Source: Microcaldota archaeon (GTDB lineage: Archaea; Micrarchaeota; Micrarchaeia; Anstonellales; J096). Taken from it: a stretch of 33,890 bases of DNA. A program made the position numbers and the translations under genes. The stretch is from NCBI GenBank assembly GCA_027024255.1, contig JALVSQ010000003.1, positions 20,003 through 53,892 on the forward strand. Reading direction: 5' to 3'. This document shows, one piece after another, positions 22,321 to 31,213 of the stretch. Numbering within the stretch: position 1 is the stretch's first letter; every line of letters starts with the position of its first letter. The notes beneath the pieces were generated by a model. It made no database searches, was not told where the DNA came from, and saw only the letters and a program-made list of their open reading frames with translations.

Positions 22321-24282
22321 ATGAAAAGGCTAATACTATTAATAGCAATGTTAAGCCTTGCTTATGCTCAATCCAGTTTAGTTGATTTTCTCCTCTCACT
22401 GAATCAAAAAACAGGTCCTGTATACAACTGGTTCATAGTCGGCTTCCTGGGAATTATAATATCAATAGCAATAGCTGTCTTAATGTTTGAGCTTTCAAAC
22501 ATATTTGGCATTCCTTATTTAAAAGCAATGTTCAACATAGAGATGAAAGAGGTTCTATTCACCGTCTTTCTTCTTCTCCTCCTGCATACTGTTGTTGATA
22601 TTCTTGATTTAGCATTTAAAGGATTGGGCCCCTTAGGAGGAATTACAGCCTACTGCCACTATTATGACCAGCCCAACTGCATAATCTCAACAACTGTCCA
22701 TTACATCGATGATAATATTGAGCTGAGCAAAAGAGCTTTATCCAATCTTCTCTCCAGATTCGAAAAAACATCAAGAAGGTCTTCGCTCTCATTAGCAGTA
22801 GGTATTGACAAACCAGAATTTGGTTATGCATCCATTTCATATGCCCTCGGAAGCAGTGGAGGTGATGCTGTTGAATCAAGAATTTTATGGGAACAATTAA
22901 CTCAAACATTAAGCCTGAGCTTTGGGTTCAGGGAAGGCCTTTTGTTTATAATTCAGTTTATAGGTCCTGTTGCTTTAAGCATGGGTGCTGTATTCAGATG
23001 TTTTATGCCAACAAGGAGGTTAGGAGCCACATTGATAGGAGTAGGTTTCTCCTTCTTTTATGCATTGCCTTTACTACTCCTCTTTTTCTACTCAATAAAC
23101 GAATCAGAAGGCATAGGACTATTAAATGAGGAAACTCATAACTGCCCTCCAGAATGCGGGCCCAACAACATAATCGGTTTCAGTGATAATGAAGTAATCA
23201 CAACTTCAAATGCGGGAGATTATCTTGCCTCTGCTTCTCCAGAACAAGTTTCTAAGTTCTTAGAAGGTGAAATAAAGGAGTTGAACATAAACGGAAACCA
23301 CTTCATTTCATGTGAATTTATATCCCAGAGTATTGGTAAAAATGTTTTTGCCTCATTCCCGGACATAACAAAGGAAAGATTGAAAAAGCTCAATGAATCA
23401 GGAGTTGATATTTATTTCTCTGTACTCCAATGTCCAAAAGTTTGTAGAAGAATACCTTATCCATCAGATATTCCTATTTGTAGAGATGCTGAAACAACCT
23501 GTTCAAAGATGTTTGAAATTGCGCCAAAATGTTTCAAAAAAGATTATGACTTTTCTTTACTCCAAAAGGAATTCATAGCACCTGACGGCAGTAAGAAGGC
23601 GTTAGCAAAACTCCTTCTTGAAACAAAGTGTTTTGATATACTCCCTCTAAAAGTGCCTTACAAATCAACACCATTCGTTTATTGTCCCAAGGAATGCAGG
23701 TTTTATTACAACACTGCAACCTCAGCAAGTGATGGGCCATGCAAAGGAGATAAAAAGTACGGAACGTATATGGATGAACCTGTTGATTTTGATAAGTGGA
23801 TTGAAAAGGATAAATGCAATTATGAATTCAAGAAATTCAACAAGCTATTTCAAAAGATTATATGCAAACCTGATGGAAGCTGTGAGGACATGTACAAAGG
23901 GAGCTTTAATCCAAGTGATATTTACTCAAAGGTTGAAGCTATGTTAAGAAACCCAAGCCCATCAAACATAAATGAAGTGGAAAGCATGTTAAAAAATATT
24001 CAATTCAGGATAGTGCATAAAGATGAAGATGCAAGTTGCTACAACCTCATAGGCATTCCTGACAGCTTTAGACATATCCCACCATTCATCGACTGCTCAA
24101 AGTGCTATGGGCAGGAACAATCGCTAACTTCAAATTCAATGCCCTATATTGTAACTGCCAGACTTTTCCTTGAAAATGTCGTCATTCCAACCATTGCTCT
24201 CGCCTTAACTATGTTTGCAGGAGCTGGACTATCCCAATACCTTGGTGGAGAAATGTTTGTTCCGGGTTACGGGAGGCTATAA
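22321..24282 (+). CDS. VirB6/TrbL-like membrane protein, paralogue 3, with large cysteine-rich outer domain
   Basis: The 653-residue product begins with a signal peptide (MKRLILLIAMLSLAYA). TM1 and TM2 flank NIEMKE (72-77). An outer loop with C112 and C120 follows, then TM3 to R226, TRRLG (231-235) and P250 at R+24. Unlike its sisters it carries about 350 extra residues (about 260-610) after TM4. They are rich in cysteines, often as CPPEC, CPKVC and CPKEC, so this is probably a disulphide-bonded extracellular domain. The last helix (about 617-637) ends with SQYLGGE like paralogue 1. C227 is the one cysteine on the predicted inner side. GAGGTG precedes the ATG. Confidence 0.87.
   Translation: MKRLILLIAMLSLAYAQSSLVDFLLSLNQKTGPVYNWFIVGFLGIIISIAIAVLMFELSNIFGIPYLKAMFNIEMKEVLFTVFLLLLLHTVVDILDLAFKGLGPLGGITAYCHYYDQPNCIISTTVHYIDDNIELSKRALSNLLSRFEKTSRRSSLSLAVGIDKPEFGYASISYALGSSGGDAVESRILWEQLTQTLSLSFGFREGLLFIIQFIGPVALSMGAVFRCFMPTRRLGATLIGVGFSFFYALPLLLLFFYSINESEGIGLLNEETHNCPPECGPNNIIGFSDNEVITTSNAGDYLASASPEQVSKFLEGEIKELNINGNHFISCEFISQSIGKNVFASFPDITKERLKKLNESGVDIYFSVLQCPKVCRRIPYPSDIPICRDAETTCSKMFEIAPKCFKKDYDFSLLQKEFIAPDGSKKALAKLLLETKCFDILPLKVPYKSTPFVYCPKECRFYYNTATSASDGPCKGDKKYGTYMDEPVDFDKWIEKDKCNYEFKKFNKLFQKIICKPDGSCEDMYKGSFNPSDIYSKVEAMLRNPSPSNINEVESMLKNIQFRIVHKDEDASCYNLIGIPDSFRHIPPFIDCSKCYGQEQSLTSNSMPYIVTARLFLENVVIPTIALALTMFAGAGLSQYLGGEMFVPGYGRL
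24271..24276 (+). promoter_or_regulatory. Ribosome binding site GGGAGG fixing the start of paralogue 4
   Basis: GGGAGG is 7 nt before ATG 24284. The ORF track extends to ATG 24215, which would place 23 unlikely residues before TM1. Confidence 0.6.
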
Positions 24283-24283
24283 T

Positions 24284-25360
24284 ATGAATGCAGTTTCAAT
24301 AATACTGCTCGCTGCCATGCCCTCATTAGCATTAGCTGTCCTTTTCTACATGCTTTCAAAAATACTGGACATTCAAAGCCTTTCCTTAATGTCCCAGGAT
24401 GAGATAAAGGAAATAGTCATAGGAACTATCTTCATCTCTTTAGCCTTCCTTATTTTTAATGGATTAATCAATGTAGCTTCCTACTATGTTATAGAAGGAT
24501 TTTACCCTGAAGGAATCACCGGAATAACAAATTACGATTTCAGGGAAGCTTCCCAAACTCTAATCGAGGAACTTTTCATTTCATTCAGCAAGGTTGAAGA
24601 AGCTCTCTACAATGCACAGGTTGAGCTTGAAAGTGTTGTTTATGCAACCAGGTCAACGAGCATAATTCAGGCAGGAAAAACAGATATATTTGGTGATACT
24701 CTTATAGGAAGAATGGTAAATGTCCTTCAGCATGCCTCTGCCTCAGAAGTGGGCTTTTCTCCATGTAAAGGATTAAGTGAAATACTGATTGTTCTTAGAG
24801 GAGTGAACAACAACATAAGACTTGCTTACACAGGCCTATGGGGTCACATAATTCTGATAAACCTTTCAGACACAATCGTGGCAATATTCCTGGCAATGGG
24901 TCTATTCTTGAGGTCCTTCAAAGTAACCAGAGGTATAGGAGGTTTTCTTATTGCTTTTGCCTTTGCTTTACTCCTTTATCAACCCATATCTTACCTGCTC
25001 CATAAATTTGTAATAAACTATATAAACGATGAGTATAAAGTTGACCTCTTAAACATTAAACAGAACGATATTGAAAAGGATTTAGAAAAAGCAGGATTCT
25101 ACTTTACAAAGAGTGGAAGTTACTGCGATGAGGGTAAAATATTCTCTGATGTAGAAAAAAGCTTGAGAAGCATGAGTACCGTAACAAAAGATCCAAAAGA
25201 AAACATAGTAGGAGTGATTACATTTGCAACAATAGGAGTTCTGCTCTCAGAAGGGTTTGCTGTCCTTACAATAATATCTGTGTCAGCAGGTCTATCAAAG
25301 CTCATGGGTGTAGAAATATCTCCATGGGTTCTATCAAACATAGCGAGGTTGAGATTATGA
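24284..25360 (+). CDS. VirB6/TrbL-like polytopic membrane protein, paralogue 4
   Basis: From ATG 24284 the product has 358 residues. TM1 (about 4-25), SQDEIKE (37-43), TM2 (44-66), an outer loop of about 125 residues with C161, TM3 ending at R210, TRGIG (215-219) and P234 at R+24. R210 and P234 are at the same positions as in paralogue 1. A second outer segment with C281 leads to the last helix and the cytoplasmic tail SAGLSKLMGVE, which matches the SxxLGGE-like tail of paralogues 1 and 3. It overlaps the next gene by ATGA. Confidence 0.85.
   Translation: MNAVSIILLAAMPSLALAVLFYMLSKILDIQSLSLMSQDEIKEIVIGTIFISLAFLIFNGLINVASYYVIEGFYPEGITGITNYDFREASQTLIEELFISFSKVEEALYNAQVELESVVYATRSTSIIQAGKTDIFGDTLIGRMVNVLQHASASEVGFSPCKGLSEILIVLRGVNNNIRLAYTGLWGHIILINLSDTIVAIFLAMGLFLRSFKVTRGIGGFLIAFAFALLLYQPISYLLHKFVINYINDEYKVDLLNIKQNDIEKDLEKAGFYFTKSGSYCDEGKIFSDVEKSLRSMSTVTKDPKENIVGVITFATIGVLLSEGFAVLTIISVSAGLSKLMGVEISPWVLSNIARLRL
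25345..25350 (+). promoter_or_regulatory. Ribosome binding site GAGGTT fixing the start of paralogue 5
   Basis: GAGGTT lies 6 nt before ATG 25357, which forms an ATGA overlap with the end of paralogue 4. The ORF track start 25324 lacks such a site. Confidence 0.5.
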
Positions 25361-26541
25361 ATTTAATGGATTGCCCTTCAGATGTATCTTCCCTGCCTAT
25401 ATTCCAGATGAGTCAAGCACTAATTTTAAGTTTCATGATTGCAGGTCTCTTCTACTTAATCTACTACTTAATATCAAAAATATTAGAATACGAAAAAGGA
25501 ATTATTGTAATAAAAGAAAATGTAAAAGAGCTAATAGTATTTTCAACTGTTCTATTTGTAGTGAGCTTAGTAATCCAATTTTTTGCCTCAGGCTCCAGTG
25601 GCTTACTCGCAAGCATTCTGAACCTGATTCAGACAAGCAGCAATCCTCAATACATGGATCCACATGCATGCCTGTACAAAAATGCAGAAGCATATCTCAT
25701 AAAGAATATTGAATTCTCCTCATACGTACTTAAATACTCAGTATGGTTTAAGGGCTTTCTAGATTATCTCACATCATTCAGATACTCTAATTGCGTAAGC
25801 TGGGAAGGATGCTTAGGCTCAACAGGCGGAACAAGGCTAGCTAACATTCCTTTAAATCCAGGATTATCAACCTTCCAAAGTATTATGGGAAGTGTTGTAT
25901 ATATGCTCTACAACGCTGTAACAACAGGCGCTACTCAACTCGTATTGCTCCATATAATATCAGGAAATTCATTATTCATCTTAATGTCCTTATCAATAAT
26001 CCTCAGGGTTCTTCCACCAACCAAATACCTTGGAAACATAATGGTTGGAACACTCATAACTCTAACACTTATTTATCCCTTTATAGTCTTCATAGAAGGA
26101 TATGCTTTCAGGATAGATTACCAGGGAAATATAAATGACCATGTCAGAAAAGAGTTTTTCAAGTATGCAGATGGTGATTTTAAAGGAATAATAAACGATG
26201 AGGAGGAGTTAAACAAACTGAAAAAAAACACTTTGAAAGAATTCACAAAGCACATAGTTCCACTTAAACCTTTCACATCATCAAACAAGCCCACTGAGTC
26301 ATTTATGATAAAAGCTAATCCTCAGGCAAACGCAGGATTATGCCTTGTAAAGCACAGTAAAGATAAAGAGTCCACCCTTGTCTGTATTGGGAGTATCTTA
26401 AACCTTACATATTTCTCATTTATCTACTCTGTGTTTACGCTCTCCATGAACTTAATAATAATGATAGTGAGTGTTAAAAGCATAGTGGTTCTACTAGGAG
26501 AAAGAGACTCCCTCATTGATTTATTCATGAAGGTGATATAA
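25357..26541 (+). CDS. VirB6/TrbL-like polytopic membrane protein, paralogue 5
   Basis: From ATG 25357 the product has 394 residues. A short outer N-terminus with C6 leads to TM1 (about 20-40), IKENVKE (52-58), TM2 (58-77), and an outer loop of about 120 residues with C105, C146 and C152. TM3 ends at R217, followed by TKYLG (222-226, with K replacing R) and P241 at R+24. A second outer segment holds a further cysteine pair (GLCLVK and LVCIGS). The last helix ends KSIVVLLGERD. All cysteines fall on the predicted outer side. Confidence 0.85.
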   Translation: MNLMDCPSDVSSLPIFQMSQALILSFMIAGLFYLIYYLISKILEYEKGIIVIKENVKELIVFSTVLFVVSLVIQFFASGSSGLLASILNLIQTSSNPQYMDPHACLYKNAEAYLIKNIEFSSYVLKYSVWFKGFLDYLTSFRYSNCVSWEGCLGSTGGTRLANIPLNPGLSTFQSIMGSVVYMLYNAVTTGATQLVLLHIISGNSLFILMSLSIILRVLPPTKYLGNIMVGTLITLTLIYPFIVFIEGYAFRIDYQGNINDHVRKEFFKYADGDFKGIINDEEELNKLKKNTLKEFTKHIVPLKPFTSSNKPTESFMIKANPQANAGLCLVKHSKDKESTLVCIGSILNLTYFSFIYSVFTLSMNLIIMIVSVKSIVVLLGERDSLIDLFMKVI

Positions 26542-27497
26542 TGCCATTACTTCAACTCTCTGACATTGGAGAAATATACAGTCTGACGATAATAGGCGTA
26601 GTAATAGGTTTCATAATAAATCTAATAGGTCTCATGTTGGCAAAAGGATTCGGAGATGAAAGAACTGTGCTAATGGCAAAAGCTGACTTGATAGATGCAT
26701 TAGGCACAGGAATGCTTGTTGTAGCTATTATAAGCCTCTTTTTCCTATCAGATGAAGCATTAAAGTTCCTATCTTCCTCCTTAGGTGTACAGGATTATTC
26801 AAGAATTATAGATTACATGTATTCCTCATTCGATGTGTTAAGCACATCCGTTTATTCTGCAATAACAAAAGCAAAATCATCTTTAAGCGGATGGTTGAGT
26901 TTAAGCTCTTTCTCATTTTCGCTATTTAGTGTTCCTGTAACATCACTATTACTCAACAATATTGTGTTTGAGCAAGCAACAAGATATGCTTACATCATAT
27001 ACGATGCTGTTCCAATTGAAATAGGAATAATTACAGCCAAACTGTTAATAAAGTTTATAGTGAAATCAACACCTTACGTTCTTGGTTTAGGTGTTCTCCT
27101 GAGGTCGTTTGACCCATCCAGAGCTCTTGGAGCTGCTATGATTGCTTTAGCATTAGGCGGCTACTTCGTGTTTCCTTCTACTTTATACATCCTTCAAAGC
27201 AGGACTGTACCTTTAATTGCATGGACAGAATCAGAAGGAATGAGTTACTGTGGTATAAAAACGCTTGGTGTCCTTTCTTTACCAAATGATGTATTCAATT
27301 CATTAAAAAGCCCTTTAAGTGAATCTCTGTCATCAAGCGATGTAGAAGAGTTCATCAAAGTAATGCACTTAAGCCTGCTCATAGATTATGCAATAGCCTC
27401 AGGCATAACATTCATGTTTATATTTTATACCTCATTAATACTATCAAAAGGGGTGATAGCATACTCATTCGTTGGAAAACTTGGCTCATTGCTTTGA
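26541..27497 (+). CDS. VirB6/TrbL-like polytopic membrane protein, paralogue 6
   Basis: The 318-residue product is the shortest and most divergent member. TM1 (about 13-33) is followed by AKADLID (46-52), a degenerate version of the loop motif, and TM2. The outer loop is serine-rich and lacks cysteines. TM3 ends at R188, followed by SRALG (193-197) and P212 at R+24. One outer cysteine (MSYCG) comes after TM4. GGTGAT precedes the ATG, which overlaps the previous stop by one base (TAATG). The degenerate loop motif could mean a distinct position in a heteromeric ring. Confidence 0.83.
   Translation: MPLLQLSDIGEIYSLTIIGVVIGFIINLIGLMLAKGFGDERTVLMAKADLIDALGTGMLVVAIISLFFLSDEALKFLSSSLGVQDYSRIIDYMYSSFDVLSTSVYSAITKAKSSLSGWLSLSSFSFSLFSVPVTSLLLNNIVFEQATRYAYIIYDAVPIEIGIITAKLLIKFIVKSTPYVLGLGVLLRSFDPSRALGAAMIALALGGYFVFPSTLYILQSRTVPLIAWTESEGMSYCGIKTLGVLSLPNDVFNSLKSPLSESLSSSDVEEFIKVMHLSLLIDYAIASGITFMFIFYTSLILSKGVIAYSFVGKLGSLL
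27450..27457 (+). promoter_or_regulatory. Ribosome binding site GGGGTGAT with no canonical start at the expected distance
   Basis: GGGGTGAT precedes 27461 with the same spacing as the Hsp20 site has to its ATG. At 27461 the codon is ATA. Reading from there adds an n-region and hydrophobic core to the downstream protein. Confidence 0.45.
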
Positions 27498-30400
27498 TTG
27501 CCGTATTTATTACAGGATGCCTTATCAATGAGAATGCAAGCGTTTGTTGTGAAAGCATAGCCAACAATACATGCACTAAACTAAACAATTCCTATCAAAT
27601 AATTGATGGCGGCACATGCAATAGCTATCAGAAGATATGCGAAGGTGTAAAGGTGAAAATAGGAAACAATGAAATGGTACTCACAATTCCTTACTGTTCA
27701 GATGCTAACTACTCCTTATGTGGAGAGGGATGCAGCATAATCGAGATAAAAAAGTATAAAGAGGAAAGACAGGCAAATGCTGATGGCTGGCAAAGATTCA
27801 CAATATTGAATAACTCTGAGTTCATAGGTCCTACTCCTTCTGCCAGCGGAGATATAAATGATGTCATAGGGCTTCTTTATGCTCACACAGAGCTTTACAC
27901 AATAAGTAAAGATAAAGTTCCTTCTTTAACATCAAGGCTTTATCCTTTCAAGTTCGGAGTAGGAACCTCTTTTGAAGAATTCAACATTGCAAAGCACTTC
28001 TTCCCCACTTCAGATGATACATGCTGTTTTGTTCCCTTTGCTCCTGTTTACAGATACTCGTTTTATATTCTTCCCGAAAAGCCATATTCATGTCAGCCAA
28101 CAGACCAGGGAATTGTGTGCAAGAAGGATGGTAAACAACTTGGCTACTTCAAGGATTATGCCATGTGTTTAATGAACTGTAATGATGAGTATTTAGGACA
28201 TAATCCTCCAAGGCTTTTTACTCCATACACCTTTTGCAGAGGGAATGAAGATATTCCTCTCAACATAAAACTGGCTTACGAGATATACCTCAGGGGAGGA
28301 GCTCCAGAAAGAGATTACATGTCTCCTGAGGCTTATTTCATGTTTTACCTACCTCTTGAATATTCTTCAAGAGATGAATTCAAGAGTGATAGTATATATG
28401 GTAATAAGTTTTTAGAAAGCGGAACTTCCACTCCATACGGCACAAAAATTGGATTTCCATTTGAGTGTAGAGAAAGTAGAGACTGTAAATCAGGTCTTTG
28501 TTCATTCTATTCTTACAGACATTATGTATGCCCTACTAAATTCAGTTCTGCTGTTGATTGTGGATGTGCAATCACAGATGGTTCTACTGTTTACAGTGAA
28601 ACAAGCCCAAGGCAGTGTTTTCAGGAAAAAGATTTTTATGTTGCCACAACATCAGCAGGCACATACATGTTTAAGTGGGGAAACGAAGAAAGCGACTGGA
28701 TACCTACCCTTGAAACAAATTGGAGGAGCTTAAGGAGGGACATTTTATTATTGAGATTAAGATTACCAGAAGCTTCTCAAGGAGACAAAAGAATAGTTGA
28801 AAAGATTACAGCAAAATCTTTCTCAAGGAGTAGAAGATTGAATATAAAGCCCTTAGATAATGACTTTACAAGGGTTATATATGTAGATATGCCTTTAACC
28901 CAATCACTAGAAAAAACAGTGAAGGACATTAAAAGAACAACACCTTTTCTTAGAAAATGCCTGCTAACATCTTATGACAGCGATAACACAGTTGATGATG
29001 AAGCTTATATATGCCTCAATCCAGTAATTGGAGAAATGGCAAAATGTTATGATTTTAACAGCCACTCCTGGAAGTGCACACCTGAATACCTGTTTGATTT
29101 AGATGAGAACAAAGATGACTTTGAAGAAACAGCTGAGATTCTCGAAACCCTTAAACCTCCTACTGATACAAATGTAGTCAAGGTATTTGCTCCACCCTGC
29201 TGTAAAGATGAAGTCGAGGAAAGAGCCAGAGAGGTCTGTGATAGGGAATTCAATTTAAAGGACCCCATAATCAAATTCATATTTGGTCTTGAAGAAACAG
29301 AGGAAAGTAATGCTCTCCAAAAGGCTAAAACTGTTACTGTGCCTCCTCTTGTCCTAATAACATATAAAAGTGATGCAAAGTGGCAGGGAACAGGTATTGA
29401 ATATGATTTCTGGTTCGGAAGGTGTCTTGTAGACTCTCCTAAAATACTGGGATGGTGTGAGCCCTGCACATCCCTATCATTTGCAAGCCAGAATTTAACC
29501 TCTCTTGGGAAAATAAAGGGCTACTGGCCCAATGGCCAGGGAGCATTTACAACAAAAGGAGTAATAATGCCCTACAAAGCTTCTTACATTGAAATAAAAG
29601 ATGATAAAGATGAGCTGTGCGATGCAGGAGGTCATAAAGCTGTAGCAGCAAACATTGTATTGCTTCCAAGGAACACATTCCTGGGCTGTTCTGAGCAACC
29701 AAAAGGAAGCAACGACTATGATTTCTATCCTTATGATAATAAGGCAACATGGCTCCATCTACCTGAGTTTGACCCTGACTATTTGTATATGGTAAAAAAC
29801 ATAAAGAAGCAGTTAGTATCAGGTATAACTCCCATCCTTTTCATGGAAGATGAAAACCTTTACAAGTATAAAGCCTTTGATGTAAACTGGGTGCACGATG
29901 ATAAAGACATGGTTGGTTCTGTATTCGTGACAAAGGTTTTAAGAGACATCTTCTCATTTCCCGAGCATGTAGGCACTCCTGTTTCAGCTCCAATCGGTCC
30001 TGTAATCACAGTGGTAGGTACTTATCCTGATGTATCTATAAATGACTTAATAGAAAGAGCATCAATAATAAAGGAAAACAAGTTTTATGATGAAAAGCAT
30101 CCTGATGAAGTATTAAAAGGAAGTGGGTTTGAAACAGGCTGTCCTACATGCGATGTTGCTGTTGCTTTTGAAGGAGATATGGTATATTCAGGAGAAAAAT
30201 ATGGAGTCTTGCTTAAAGGAACTGCCAACTCTCTTTTTGGGTTGCCAGGGAATAGTCATCACTGCAAAAGAGCAGATATAAGGTTTTCAGGCAAGCTTCA
30301 CAATCCCATTCTGAATATAGATACAGAGCCATACGATTGCAATGAAGAGGCTATGAGGTACTTTGATATAATTGTTGAAAAGATAGATATAAATCCAGGG

Positions 30401-31213
30401 AGTAACTGGCCTTCTGAGAAAGAGGAAGCTGAAAAGAGATATGAAGCTATGGTTGATTCAATGATAAGATTGGCTAAACTCAATGCCTACTACACAGGAA
30501 AACCGACCCTCTTTTATATTACTTCAATAAAAAAGGAAAAAGGATTTGATGTAAAGGAATTTTTCAATGCAATGGCAATGAAAACATCTGAAATGGCTGA
30601 ATCAGGCATTTTAGGGGTGCATATTGCCAAATTTGTAGATGAAAAAAGAAATGTAAATGAATATCTAGGATTCGAACTAGATAAAAGTGGTAATTTGCCT
30701 GAAATAAATGAAGTGGATAAAGATTATATATGTGGAATTGCCCAATTTGCAAATGCTTATGCTGGACTAAGCCTGACAAATAGGATGCCAAAGAGAATCA
30801 ATGTGGGTAATTGTGAAACAAAATTGCCTGATTGCCTAAACATTGAGCAGTGTATCTTCAAAGGACAGCCTGCAAAGCTACTATGTATAAATGAAAAAGG
30901 AGAGTTCATTATCTATTCTTCAAATCCAAAGCAGGGAGAAAAAGACATCAACAAAATATTCAACAACTTTGATATGTATAGCAGCATTATATCCTCCCTG
31001 ACAGAGTACTCATACAAAACTCTATGCAATAAAGATGAAAATGGAACTTATTCATATGTACCAATCAACTTCCCACCAGCAGCAGGCATTCCTGTAGCTT
31101 ATGATTCAACATTGAATCACTCCTGTCTTGGCCATTCATTGACATTCTTCCAGGTTGCTGATTTATTCGGCATAAGCCAGATGCCTGTTGCATGCATAAT
31201 GCTAAGTGGTTAA
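27494..31213 (+). CDS. Large cysteine-rich putative surface lipoprotein, last gene of the membrane cluster
   Basis: The frame gives 1239 residues from TTG 27494, which overlaps the previous stop by 4 nt. The true start is probably upstream: in frame from ATA 27461 the protein would begin LIRWKTWLIALIAVFITGC, a complete lipoprotein signal with lipobox ITGC. The mature part has dozens of cysteines, among them SRDCKSGLC, PPCCKDE, GWCEPC and GCPTC, so it should be extracellular and disulphide-rich. The C-terminal third has alpha/beta character (KPTLFYITSI, GILGVHIAKF), but I recognise no enzyme motif. As last gene of the six-paralogue operon it may be the outward-facing part or the anchor of that machine. 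No stalk-like repeats are seen. Confidence 0.82.
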   Translation: MIAVFITGCLINENASVCCESIANNTCTKLNNSYQIIDGGTCNSYQKICEGVKVKIGNNEMVLTIPYCSDANYSLCGEGCSIIEIKKYKEERQANADGWQRFTILNNSEFIGPTPSASGDINDVIGLLYAHTELYTISKDKVPSLTSRLYPFKFGVGTSFEEFNIAKHFFPTSDDTCCFVPFAPVYRYSFYILPEKPYSCQPTDQGIVCKKDGKQLGYFKDYAMCLMNCNDEYLGHNPPRLFTPYTFCRGNEDIPLNIKLAYEIYLRGGAPERDYMSPEAYFMFYLPLEYSSRDEFKSDSIYGNKFLESGTSTPYGTKIGFPFECRESRDCKSGLCSFYSYRHYVCPTKFSSAVDCGCAITDGSTVYSETSPRQCFQEKDFYVATTSAGTYMFKWGNEESDWIPTLETNWRSLRRDILLLRLRLPEASQGDKRIVEKITAKSFSRSRRLNIKPLDNDFTRVIYVDMPLTQSLEKTVKDIKRTTPFLRKCLLTSYDSDNTVDDEAYICLNPVIGEMAKCYDFNSHSWKCTPEYLFDLDENKDDFEETAEILETLKPPTDTNVVKVFAPPCCKDEVEERAREVCDREFNLKDPIIKFIFGLEETEESNALQKAKTVTVPPLVLITYKSDAKWQGTGIEYDFWFGRCLVDSPKILGWCEPCTSLSFASQNLTSLGKIKGYWPNGQGAFTTKGVIMPYKASYIEIKDDKDELCDAGGHKAVAANIVLLPRNTFLGCSEQPKGSNDYDFYPYDNKATWLHLPEFDPDYLYMVKNIKKQLVSGITPILFMEDENLYKYKAFDVNWVHDDKDMVGSVFVTKVLRDIFSFPEHVGTPVSAPIGPVITVVGTYPDVSINDLIERASIIKENKFYDEKHPDEVLKGSGFETGCPTCDVAVAFEGDMVYSGEKYGVLLKGTANSLFGLPGNSHHCKRADIRFSGKLHNPILNIDTEPYDCNEEAMRYFDIIVEKIDINPGSNWPSEKEEAEKRYEAMVDSMIRLAKLNAYYTGKPTLFYITSIKKEKGFDVKEFFNAMAMKTSEMAESGILGVHIAKFVDEKRNVNEYLGFELDKSGNLPEINEVDKDYICGIAQFANAYAGLSLTNRMPKRINVGNCETKLPDCLNIEQCIFKGQPAKLLCINEKGEFIIYSSNPKQGEKDINKIFNNFDMYSSIISSLTEYSYKTLCNKDENGTYSYVPINFPPAAGIPVAYDSTLNHSCLGHSLTFFQVADLFGISQMPVACIMLSG

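Noticed and set aside
20171-27497. ABC or ECF transporter operon
   Set aside because: No nucleotide-binding protein is present, and the paralogue signature and large cysteine-bearing outer loops do not fit permease families I know.
29047-29469. 140-aa minus-strand ORF within the lipoprotein gene
   Set aside because: It is antisense to a long frame with coherent cysteine-rich protein, so it is a shadow.
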